Positions 33,986-44,475 of a stretch of DNA of 64,000 nt are shown piece after piece. How positions within the stretch are numbered: the first letter of the stretch is position 1; each line of letters opens with the position of its first letter. Position numbers and translations under genes: made by a program. Source of the DNA: Trichoplax sp. H2 (Eukaryota; Placozoa; Uniplacotomia; Trichoplacea); NCBI GenBank assembly GCA_003344405.1, contig NOWV01000138.1:124001-188000 (forward strand), read 5' to 3'. The notes under the pieces are model-generated. The model was not told the DNA's origin, did not search any database, and saw only the letters and a program-made list of their open reading frames with translations.

Positions 33986-34954
33986 ATGTTATCCACGCCT
34001 GGAATTGCAGCTGCTGTAGGTGTAACGAGCATTTCTCTGTTGTTAGTGAGAAATTATATGCAAGGTGGTACATGTCGTAGTAAAGCTCGACTGGATAACA
34101 AGACCGTCGTCATTACCGGTGGCAACACCGGCATTGGCAAAGAAACGGCCATCGATTTAGCCCAACGAGGTGCTAGGATTATTTTAGCATGTCGTAGTGA
34201 AAGTAAAGGGACAACAGCAGTGAAGGAAATTATTGAATCGAGTGGAAGTAGTAATATTGTCTTTCGAAAGCTCGATCTTGCATCATTACAATCCGTGCGT
34301 GATTTTGCTAATCAATTCAACAAGAATGAAGATCGTTTGGATATTTTAATTAATAATGCCGGTGTGATGTGGTGCCCGTATATGGAGACTGCCGATGGAT
34401 TGGAAATGCAATTTGGCACCAACCATATAGGCCATTTCTTACTAACCAATTTATTATTGGATAAATTAAAGGCATGTGCACCCAGCAGGATTGTTGTAGT
34501 ATCGTCGATAGGACACCGTGGTGGCAAGATGAATTTCGATGATTTAAATGGCAAGAAAAATTACAATTCTTACACGGCTTATTTTCAAAGTAAACTGGCC
34601 AATATCTTGTTTACGCGTGAATTAGCCAAAAGATTACAGGGCACAGGTGTGACAGCCAATTCATTGCATCCAGGTGCTGTCAATACAGATCTTGGTCGAC
34701 ATTTATCCGTAAATCAGAACGGTTTCTTGCACGCTTTAATAGCACCTCTGTATTGGCTCTTTGTTAAAACGTCCAAGCAAGGAGCTCAAACTTCAATCTA
34801 TTGTGCAGTAGACGAATCTTTAAATGGTGTTTCAGGTAAATACTTTGCCGATTGCCGTGAAAAAGACTGTGCAGCACAAGGTCGCGATGATGGTGCTGCT
34901 AAAAAATTGTGGGAAATCAGTGAAGAAATGACTGGACTTTCCAAAAGTCAGTAG
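33986..34954 (+). CDS. Membrane-anchored short-chain dehydrogenase, SDR copy 4
   Basis: Single exon of 322 residues from ATG 33986. It has a membrane segment (about 7-22), cofactor loop TGGNTGIG (44-51), NNAG (123-126), Asn146 in FGTNHIGHF, catalytic Ser in VVVSSIGH, active site Y199 and K203 (YFQSK), LHPG, KTSKQGAQTSIYCA and YFADC. All residues needed for activity are present. It is closest to copies 1-3 (shared MNFDDLNGKKNYNSYTAYF) but clearly diverged and outside the 3.3-kb duplication. The function is inferred from family: NADP(H)-dependent reduction or oxidation of retinoids or similar lipids at a membrane. Confidence 0.93.
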   Translation: MLSTPGIAAAVGVTSISLLLVRNYMQGGTCRSKARLDNKTVVITGGNTGIGKETAIDLAQRGARIILACRSESKGTTAVKEIIESSGSSNIVFRKLDLASLQSVRDFANQFNKNEDRLDILINNAGVMWCPYMETADGLEMQFGTNHIGHFLLTNLLLDKLKACAPSRIVVVSSIGHRGGKMNFDDLNGKKNYNSYTAYFQSKLANILFTRELAKRLQGTGVTANSLHPGAVNTDLGRHLSVNQNGFLHALIAPLYWLFVKTSKQGAQTSIYCAVDESLNGVSGKYFADCREKDCAAQGRDDGAAKKLWEISEEMTGLSKSQ

Positions 34955-35245
34955 TAATCCCTTGCGGAAAATCGGGACAAAAGACATGCAATAGTGAAAT
35001 TTCACCTTTGATTTCAGCTTACAAGTATAGCGATAAAGTGAACACACAAGAGATTTCTTCCTAACTGATAGCGTATGGCAGTCTCTTCCATTTCTCGAAT
35101 CTACTCCTGTAGCCTACATTGCATTATGTTGCTAATGAATCACATTTGTTTACAAAGAGAATCCTATAAATCTAGTTTAAAAATCTTTTATTTTATGCTA
35201 AGCCACGATGATACCGATTCGGAAATGACTAAAATGAAATAGCTC
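34955..35245. other. 3' flank of SDR copy 4
   Basis: No gene or repeat seen. It presumably contains the mRNA 3' end, but no AATAAA lies close to the stop. Confidence 0.4.
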
Positions 35246-35253
35246 TAATGTTG

Positions 35254-35500
35254 GCGTGCTACTACTGCAGCCAAAAATTTGTTGGATGAGAGATTTTTCA
35301 ATCTAAAGTTCATCTCTGATGTAATAATTATATTGTTTTAGCTTTCGTCACCTGTGTAGTATAGAAGTCTAATATTTGTGTGCTACTACTGCAGCCAAAA
35401 GTTTGTTGGATAAGTGATTTTTCTATCTAAAGTTCATCTCTGATGTAATAATTAGTATATTGTTTTAGTTTTCGTCACCTGTGTAGTATAGAAGTGAAGC
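35254..35500 (+). repeat. Two-copy tandem duplication, about 124 bp
   Basis: The block starting 'gtgctactactgcagccaaa' at 35256 recurs at 35380. The copies share 'tctaaagttcatctctgatg' and 'gtcacctgtgtagtatagaa' with a few differences. No coding potential. Confidence 0.9.
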
Positions 35501-37335
35501 TTACACGATTTGTATGTTAGCGTAATAAATGGTTATTTTCGATGTGTTATCTGTTTACAAATAGAATCTTATTAACGTATTATAATTTGTTGTGAATAAA
35601 TTAAAGTTAGATTCAAAATTACAAGAAGAAACAGATTATTCAACGATCGATCAAGCAAGAATACTTTTATTAGCAAAATCTCAAAATCTAGTAATATACA
35701 AGAGAAACAAACCATCAAACAGACGCAAACAGATGAGAATATCTTCTAGACTAGTCCATTCAACATCCTCATTTAAAATGTGACTGTTATTCATGGAAGG
35801 CATCGTAACCTTAGGCTTCATGATATAGTTGACAATGCCTTAAAATATTATTGTACAACTTTTTCGCCAGGAATTTAATCGTATACGTAAGGCATATAAA
35901 ATAACCCTTTCCATTATTGGTATCATAACATAAGAAAATTGGATGACTATTACTCAGAGTCTAGATTAGACAGCGCTGTCAAGCATAGCTGTATTCCGAA
36001 GCCAGCTGGTCATAGACTTGTATAGGATAGGATAGATGATTTATACATTACAAGTGATATATACTGTTTATGGTAATAGTAAGACATTGCAGACTTCCAT
36101 GGAGCCTTTAGATAATATCAATTTCCGGATTGTTCTTGAAAATAAACTCAGCCTGAAGTGATAAATATTAGAAATAAGCATTTTCCAGTACTAAATAAAT
36201 ATCTGCTTGCTTCTATAATATTGAGCTAAAGGTTATCTTTGAGTATAATGAATTACATCTAAACTAATAAAGATAATGAAAGAGGTGGAATAAAAGCTTA
36301 GTAAATTAATCTTTCTCAAAGAAATTCAACATCAGTTCAATACCGGTGCTGGAAATATATGATTCTCAGATACATTCTGAGAAAGCATGTAATAATTACA
36401 ATAAATCAGCAATACTTATATTATTATTTAGCAGATCTACCGTATCAACAACTTCGCCAATCAACAGTAATCTTTAAGAAAAGCGACAAAATATGAGTGT
36501 CTTTCTAGGTATTTATATTGCGAATATTATCGGATAAATTATAATATTAAGTAAGTATTTAAGAATGACCAGTATCAAAATTGAAATCAATTCAGCAACT
36601 TATAAGCAGATGCAATTGATCAACAAGAAAGGCCAGAAAATGAACTTACTAAGTAATCGATAGGGTCATCTGGTCGATGCCGGCAACATTCAATCAATCC
36701 TTGCGTTAAGGTAGGCAAAACATGTCTCATTAAATATCTTTTAATAGGCAGCGATCTGTCATCCAAAGCTTCTTTCTCCTGAGCAATATCTCGTTCTTTA
36801 TTTGATTTCTATGGAAAATTTCGGGCTAGTTAGCTTTGACTGACACGAATACATTAGAATCGATGATGATAAGCATTGCACTGACGTTATATCTACTCGT
36901 ATATACAGTAATGGTTCTTAGCATGACTAAGAGTGTCATCGTGGCTATTTATATTACCGAAATAGCTTTTAAAGACCGAAGTTTAAGAAATAAATCAAGT
37001 GACATTAAGCGTTTTTCAGTATAAATTTTCGTATTAAATTGCAAAATATCTTAAATTAGCTACAAAAAAAAGCAGCTGGATATATTCTAGTATAGGTAAA
37101 GAATAGTTAGCATTATGTAGTCCTACGTTATGGCTCGATCTTATAGGCTCTTGGCAGTTATGCGACAACATGATATTTATCGCTAATAACGATAGCATGA
37201 AATGATAGCTTAGACACAGTCTATATATAGCCTAATAGTACTGTATACTGTACTGTACATACTATTTCAGACATGAAATTGAATATTTCATTGGTATGTA
37301 CTACTATAGCCAGAAGTTATACTGAATATATCACT
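35501..37335. other. Intergenic between SDR cluster and AK7
   Basis: Open frames of about 62 codons at 35592-35783 and 36836-37024 are too short to call. A cluster of overlapping TACTGTA words lies at 37239-37264. No tandem array. Confidence 0.45.
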
Positions 37336-40300
37336 TCATAGTAGATATTTTAACCATGTTGTGCTAATATCTGTATCCCGAAGATATTTACCCATATATC
37401 GTATTTTATCTGCTCTCTTTCTTCTATCACTTTCCTTTCCTTTTCCATTTGAAGACGGCGAAGATTCTCTTTCTTTGCCATCTGTAAACATATTAGTGGT
37501 TAGGTTACTTTCTATCATAATTTCACTCAATTTAATTACGTGCATATAATACTGTAAAAGACTTGACAATTCATTTTCACGGTATTTAGCAGTTGAACTC
37601 GTCTCTCTATTTCTGGCCGTGGTGAATTGATTTACCGTTTCTCTAGCTTCTTTTTCAGCTAGTAAGGTTAAATAATGTTCTGATTTCTCTATTAATATGA
37701 AATTAAATATGTAATTATTGAATAAAAGATATTTCAAAAAACTTTTTCCAATGTTTTTGGTAATGTATTATAGATATATATATATATATGTGCATTTAAT
37801 TCGGTTTATATTTTCTGATAATAATAATAGTAATGAACTTTATTAGCCAACTTACCATAATGTCTCGGTGCACCTAATAACTCAATAATGGTCCGAATTG
37901 TTTTATGGCTATTATCAGATGGATCCTGTGTTAAATCTATTTGTGTACGAGAAGTAATTTATAGGCTGGTCATTCGATGAAGCATCAAGCTATACAAAAA
38001 TTTGTTATAGCACTTAAAATGTAGAGATATCAAACAGCAAATATCCGTTCTAAAAATGAGTAAACTCCATTAGACTACGATGTAAAGAAATAAACTATTA
38101 CCATAATGATCAACTCGGACTGCATAATCATCAAAGTAATGCTGAACAGTTTCATCCAAATTATCTTCGTGGAACTTGACTAATCTTCGAAGGAATCCTA
38201 GTTTCGAATGAATGGCACATACGTACAGAAATTTAAATCTTCAATATGGGTCCAATTACAATAGCTGATCTAGCGAATAAAATTCATCATCCGCAAAGTA
38301 TATTTGTTCGTCGAAGAAGTTAATTACGTACTCTAGTATCTATCTTGGAAGTAGTAATTAATCTTTAAATCGATACTCTGAATTAATCACATACGATTGC
38401 TGACAAAAATTTAATAACAATTAAAGATATATGAAGCTGATCGCCTAATTATTATTGCTAGCATCTAAAGGCATTGTGAAAAAGCTTATCAATATTATCA
38501 TCTTGCTCATAATTTGATGAAACTTTTAACTGAAAAACTGCGAACTTTCTGACAAATTTAGCTTTCTCACCTTCTTCAGTGCTATGGCTTCCACGCACGA
38601 CTTTTTCTGGTAGATTCAATATACGATTTCTTAAATAATCATCATTTGCATCTAGCCAAATAACATTATCTATACCACCGGCAATAAAGAATAAAGGAAA
38701 TATTGCAATGACATTGGATTGATTATCAAAGCATGTAATTTATTTATTATCATTTCTCATTAAATTATTAATTTCTAGATACAAAACGAACATGTCATAT
38801 CCGTTTATAAAGTCAGTATTAAAAATTGAAGTAATATCCTACCTGGCATGATTTCTGGGTCATAATCCAGGTTATCATTTTCATTCGTATTTTCGTCACT
38901 ATCGTCTAAGAATGAAATAATTATAAGTTAGAGATTAATAGATAACGATAGGTGCTTATTGCAGATCATGATTGATAGTATTTTGGTATCGATGGTAAGT
39001 ATAAATAAACTTTAGAGATTCTTTAATGATCTATTCTTACTTTATACTTACTAGCAAACAAGTCCTGCGCTTGAGAAAAGGTTTTAGGATATCCATCCAA
39101 TATAAATCCCTAAACGTTAAAAGAAATAATTAATTACTGTAAGATAAGATTAGACCGATTTATTTTGAAAGAATTTATGATGTAGCATAAGTCATGTAAT
39201 GTTCTTTACACTAGAACATTATAATTGGTAGTTTACCTGATTCTTACATGACATCGATTTAAGTTTTTTACGTAAAAATCGATGAACATAATGATCATCA
39301 TATCGATCTAAATAAAAAAGGATTAGTTTTGTAAATTAGATCTTCAATTTTTGGTTTCAAAGACCTAGTAAAGTTTAAACTGGAAGCCATATGATGTCCT
39401 TACTATTATTATTTTCTTTATTTTCTTTTAAAGCCTCTAACAATTCTTTATCCTGATTATACTGTTCGTGCTCTCTTTCCGATAATTCACTTTCAGATCT
39501 AGCTGCAGATTGTTCCTATGATTCATAAGCAAAAATCATCATTAGGATTGCAGTAAATACAGCAATAGTCGGATAGGAGAAGAATTTCTATATCAAATAT
39601 AAATATAATTAGATTTAAGCGGAGCTGTACAGTCAAGGCTAACGTCGAAAAATAACTAAAGGTATGATTACATATGTAAACTGATTAAGATCAGTGCAAA
39701 AATTAGAGCAAAATTTAACTTTATTCTTAATTTACCAGATTTTCGACCGCTTCAGATATAACTTCTCCAATCGTGATATGATGAATATGATAATATTCAG
39801 TTAGTTGCTGGGAAATTTTGGATTTTCCCACCGCTGGTGGTCCAAGAACACAAATCTTAATTGGTTTCTATAGATAAAATAGATTAAATTTATCCATGAT
39901 ATAAGATTGGAAGGAGATTGAGCCATGCAATTATCTACAAAACTTCCTAAAGTAAAGATTTCAATTTTTCAACACATTTATAAAGTACAATATTATGGTT
40001 GTAAAGACTGTATATTAAATAAATCGATTGATAAGCTAAACTTTATTTTATACTGTAAACTAAAAAAAATACTATCATGAAAGCTTTAAATATACAGAAA
40101 GAATAATTAATCTCAACTACGTCTTGCTTAGAGGTTACAAACATTACCCTACCGATAAATTTCTATATTCCTTAAATTCTTTAATCATTTTCTTCATATT
40201 GTCCACCATACCAGACTGTTTAAATACGAGATTTAGATGGTCGCTATAAGGCATAAATTTGCTAATTCATAACTTAAGTAATTTTAACTTACTAAGGCTA

Positions 40301-42695
40301 CCCATTCAATATTCATATGCTCCTTAATATATATGCCTTCAATCCGCAAATTGACTACAATTTTATCAAATTCATTTTGCTAATAAAATAAAAAAGATTT
40401 GTTTTAAGGACTAAAATAGAAACCTCTTAAAACATTATATTAGGCTCTAAAACAAGCTTTTCAGAAATTTGACTTAAATAGCAAAAAAACTGATTCAAGC
40501 AAACCTACAGGTAATGATTCGTTAAGCAAAGCATCTTCTTTAGATATGTAGTTAACTTTTCCGGTTCCAAGATAATAACTGATACTCTAATTTAAAACAG
40601 TAAAAATCAGTAATCTCAAATAGATTAACTACCTATCAACTTTAGCGTATGCTAATCTTCACAAGTCTAATTCGAAAGTAAATTAATCCACTTCTTGCGT
40701 TATTGTCAAATTGAAATCTTTTATATATTTTCCTAACCTTGACGATTTCTTTTAGGTTATTGTTAGAATTATCAACCGCGACCAAATATCTTATTTTAGG
40801 TTTTCGATCAATGACATTCAGAACAATGCTAATAAAAGAATTCATACCTTAGCATAATAGTGGGTTAAGATCTAACTGGCGAGAAACCTTTATAGCTTCT
40901 GTGATAGTTAGAATTAAATTACAAATCTCCGGCAATTTATAAAAATACCTTGTTAAATCTTTAACATGTATTGTAGGTATAACGTTTCTTCCATTTCCGT
41001 AGCAGTCGAGAGCTTGCTTGGATAACCATGCATCCTATATGTCCAAGATTGAGTTAGAATAAATTGTGATGAATCAGAATTGCTTCATAGCAGACTAGCT
41101 AAAATTAAAATATTACAGTTATAATTACTTTAAACAGATAATGAAAGATGTTTTCTTCATGTCCATAAACTAATCCACAAGCAAGAACATAGGTTATGAA
41201 GTTTTCCTTGTTCTGTTATTAAAAAAATTGTAATAAAATTATTTTCTGATGTTTCAATTTCTTGGATAAATTTAACAAGTGATAGACTAACCGATGAAGC
41301 CATGACACACTTTTCGATCCTATAAGAAAACGACGATAATTTCAGTTGAATATTATGGTTATACCAAAATGATCAATTTCTTAGTCGTATATTTGACGTT
41401 ATCCTTTTAAACTAAGCAAGCTATGTAATTTTATTATGATAATTACTGTAGTTGTCGATGAAAGTTTGGATGTGGTATGCGTCGCTTAAAATCTTCTTCT
41501 GATAACGTTAATTCACGATCATACTATAGAAAAGCAATACTTGTTAGCGTATTCTGAAAAAACTTATTGTAGATATAGCTTTATTACTCTTTCAAATATA
41601 AAATTTATACCGGATCTAGTGGCTTAGTTTTGACCCATGTCATAATAGTGGAGAGGCAAATAAATAGTTTTAACGTCTCAAAAGTAGGCGCTTCACTTTT
41701 TAAGACTGAAGGGTGAGAAAATAAATGACATTAGGGGTTACATCGTAGATTTTTGTCATTTAATCGAGTATGATAAACTCTTGTACGACAAACTGTCTAC
41801 AAATTTTACCATTTGCAACAAGTTTAATTTATGTATAAAATTGAGTTTACTTACTAGTCACTGCCCACAGTGTTTGATCTAGTGCGTCAAAATCTTCACC
41901 AATATCATAGATGATCACGTCACTTGCCTTCATCGCTGATAATATTTCATCTGGGTCATCAGACTGATTAACGGATAAAATGACATGTACTTAGAACCAA
42001 TGGTAAAATTCGGATTGATATACATATATAAATGTTATATTTACTTCGATAACTTTGCAGAGCCAGGATGGCTTAACAGATAAAGGATTTTTAAGTGTTC
42101 CAATGATTTCAAATGAGTCTGTTGTCACACTTGACACATTATCTGTTATCTCTTCTATTTGAGAGTTGACTTCATCAAGTTCTGTAGCTTCTTTTAAAGT
42201 TGCTTGAGGTATAGCATTTGCAATAATCTATTGTTACATACAAAATTTCTATCAGCTAAAGAGCACTATTTTATAGACAAACTTTAAGCTAATGTGACCA
42301 TCACTATTTAAATCGTGGAATTAAAAATATCGTCACTATTTCTAAGATAATACAACAGCTCTGCTAGATATTAAGAGTGCTTTTGGTGTTTAGCAAACTC
42401 AAGGATCATCAGTTTTATTTGGATATATTCAGATTTACATTTAGATACAAAATAAAGAATCACTAATGCAAAGGATTTACGTATTATTGCACATCATAAA
42501 TCAACTTTCTCTCTCTCTATCAACTGTCGATGTAGTTGTAGTTACCTCTGCAATATTATGGCCAATATAAGTGTCACAGTTATTAATGAATACACGAATT
42601 AATAACTTGCTTCTAATGTCTTCAATCGATGGCGATTTTTCTTCAATATTTTGCATCTTGATGAATTTGCTATTAGTAACAGTACGAATAAGCAT
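37336..42695 (-). CDS. Adenylate kinase 7, 21 exons
   Basis: Reconstructed from GT-AG exons on the minus strand: 42695-42546, 42227-42045, 41963-41855, 41705-41611, 41523-41447, 41319-41292, 41212-41129, 41034-40949, 40828-40738, 40586-40509, 40379-40293, 40215-40153, 39867-39736, 39515-39404, 39307-39237, 39109-39052, 38905-38843, 38669-38571, 38197-38102, 37936-37856, 37688-37336. The exons sum to 2196 nt, one frame of 731 residues; AK7 proteins are typically about 720. The N-terminal half is the NAD-fold-like domain ([51 protein letters not shown]). The kinase domain follows: P-loop GPPAVGKS (386-393), [10 protein letters not shown] (483-492), NLPEKVV. A charged insert at about 422-459 matches the family's acidic insert. 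It transfers phosphate between ATP and AMP; in animals AK7 serves motile cilia. The start has an in-frame TAA directly before the ATG. The C-terminus past residue 615 is the least certain part: it has only a weak Dpy-30-like pattern. Confidence 0.92.
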
Positions 42696-43398
42696 TTATT
42701 GCAGATTATATCTAATTAATGATATATATGTGAATATCTGCAATTGAATACTTACAACGATAAATTTACAACTGTTTTCAGATTACTAAATGTACTAGCT
42801 ATTTTTGTTATGAAGCGATATACTGTACTGGTACAAAATTACTGATAATCCATACATTTACTACAACTATTGGGAGTAATTTACCTTTAATTATAATGTA
42901 AGATCCAATTGCAAAATGCTTATTAGTATCTCGATGAACTTTATTAATCCACTTATCCTGACTTTCAGTTTACTGTAACAGCCAGTGTTTGTAATATACG
43001 TATATTGTATTAACAGCAGTTATTGTATTTCTCGTAGTTGATGAGATAGAGCATCATTTACTGTACATCATCGCCTCTAGTCTATCGCCTGTAAAGGATA
43101 TCGCTGAGGAAAGTTAGAGTTTACGTTGCCATAGAGATCATTGTCAGGCATGCGTACAAACCTCCAAACAATAGAGTGAAGAAAAAACTTTTACAGTGCT
43201 TTATATTGTAAATCTACCGTCGGAATTGCCTATCGATCTCTAGCTTGACTTTGTGATATAATAAACACTAAGGAATATTGCTGTATCGAACACTACCTTC
43301 CGTACAATTTAGAGCCTACGGTACAGTCTCCAAAATCCACACGCCCGAACAGTACTCTACTTTTCAAATACAAAAATTAACATCAGACATGGGAGTAG
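42696..43398. other. AK7 upstream region / spacer to tRNA
   Basis: Contains a possible short exon on the minus strand (42957-42885) bounded by AG and GT and open in one frame. It does not join AK7 exon 1 in phase at the sites I can see. Otherwise nothing is recognised. Confidence 0.35.
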
Positions 43399-43480
43399 GC
43401 TGCGATGGCCGAGTGGTTAAGGCGTTGGACTTGAAATCCAATGGGATCTTCCCGCGTAGGTTCGAACCCTACTCGCAGCG
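43399..43480 (+). tRNA. tRNA-Ser (anticodon UGA)
   Basis: An 82-nt class II tRNA without intron. The acceptor stem is GCTGCGA (43399-43405) with TCGCAGC (43473-43479) and discriminator G. D-arm GCCGAGTGGTTAAGGC. The anticodon stem TTGGA/TCCAA encloses loop CTTGAAA, with anticodon TGA at 43432-43434, so it reads UCA. The variable arm is long, as in serine tRNAs. T-arm GTAGG-TTCGAAC-CCTAC. Internal promoters are visible: A box TGGCCGAGTGG and B box GGTTCGAACCC. CCA is not encoded, as expected in eukaryotes. Confidence 0.98.
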
Positions 43481-43491
43481 AGGTGGAATAA

Positions 43492-43499
43492 TTTTTTTT
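43492..43499 (+). terminator. RNA polymerase III T-run terminator
   Basis: Eight consecutive T residues beginning 12 nt after the tRNA-Ser, the usual Pol III stop signal. Confidence 0.9.
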
Positions 43500-43650
43500 C
43501 CTATATTTAGTTCTTAATTTCAAATCGTTAGTCCCATTAGCAGGAAGTTGTAGAATAGCAAGATACAATTTAGCTATGACTGCTCGTACTAGTTGTTGTA
43601 TAGTTGTCCAAAACGATATGTTGTTGTCTTATTGATTAACGTACTGAATC

Positions 43651-43970
43651 AGGGGTTGGAAAGAGGAAAGAAGTGGGCGATGCCATACGTCAAAGTGTGG
43701 ACATAATCGACTCTAGGATAACAGATTATTTACATATCATGCAAGTTTATAATTAATATTTCTGTTTAATAGAATAAAACGAGTGGATCGATAGCTTGGA
43801 GCCAGGGGTAGGAAAGGGGAAGGAAGTGGGCAATGCCATACGTCGAAGTGTGGACAATAATCAGCTCTAGGACAACAGATTATTTACCGTAAATACGGTG
43901 CAAGTTTAAAATTAGTATTTCCGTTTAACGGAATAAAACGAGTGGATCGACAGCTTGGAGCTAGCTAAGG
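43651..43970 (+). repeat. Two-copy tandem duplication, about 153 bp
   Basis: Copies start near 43651 and 43804. Both contain 'gatgccatacgtc' or 'aatgccatacgtc', 'gattattta' and 'taaaacgagtggatcga'. The divergence suggests an older duplication. Confidence 0.88.
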
Positions 43971-44174
43971 ACCGGCTAGTTTATCATTTTTGAGACCTAT
44001 ATGATTAGAATTAATGAAATATAATTATAGTTGTTGTTGTTGAGTGTCGTGGATATAGCCTCGTTCTTCTCTTTTTGGGTACAAGTCGGGGAAATTCGAT
44101 TATGGCTGAGAGGTTGGGAGGACGGGGGAGTACTTTTGACGATTAAAGACTGGAAACTGTCACAAATTTATTTA

Positions 44175-44475
44175 CAGCGGTAACTAGAAAATTAAGTCGA
44201 TTAAATCGGAGAGAGATTGAAACGTTTAGTCCGCGAACATTTTATAACTTAGGTAATACAGAGAAGAGAATTACAGTTTTTAAATAAAGATTAAAGTAGA
44301 ATAAAGGAATGAATACAGAAATACATGCGTTAACCAGGGAATTAAGTTGGTTAGACTGGAGAGAGATTGAAGGGTTAAGTCTGCGAGTGGTTCATAGCTT
44401 AAATGATGCAGAGTAGAAAATTAAAGTTTTTAAATAGATACTAAAGTAAAATAAGGGAGTGAATATAGAAATGCA
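44175..44475 (+). repeat. Two-copy tandem duplication, about 150 bp
   Basis: Block 'gagagagattgaa' at 44209 recurs 150 bp later at 44359. The surrounding 150 bp match with scattered differences (TTAAGT..GGTTAGA, 'taaagtagaataa' and variants). Different sequence from the pair just upstream, but a similar unit length. Confidence 0.85.

Noticed and set aside
35592-35783. 63-codon charged frame downstream of SDR copy 4
   Set aside because: No ATG start, no adjoining exon that would extend it, no recognised content.
37336-42695. Other adenylate-kinase family members (AK9, CMPK, AK1)
   Set aside because: The NAD-fold-like N-terminal half ([27 protein letters not shown]) followed by GPPAVGKS is specific to AK7; AK9 has repeated kinase domains.
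43278-43568. Open frames of 79 and 61 codons on both strands over the tRNA
   Set aside because: They overlap a complete tRNA-Ser and owe their openness to its GC content.
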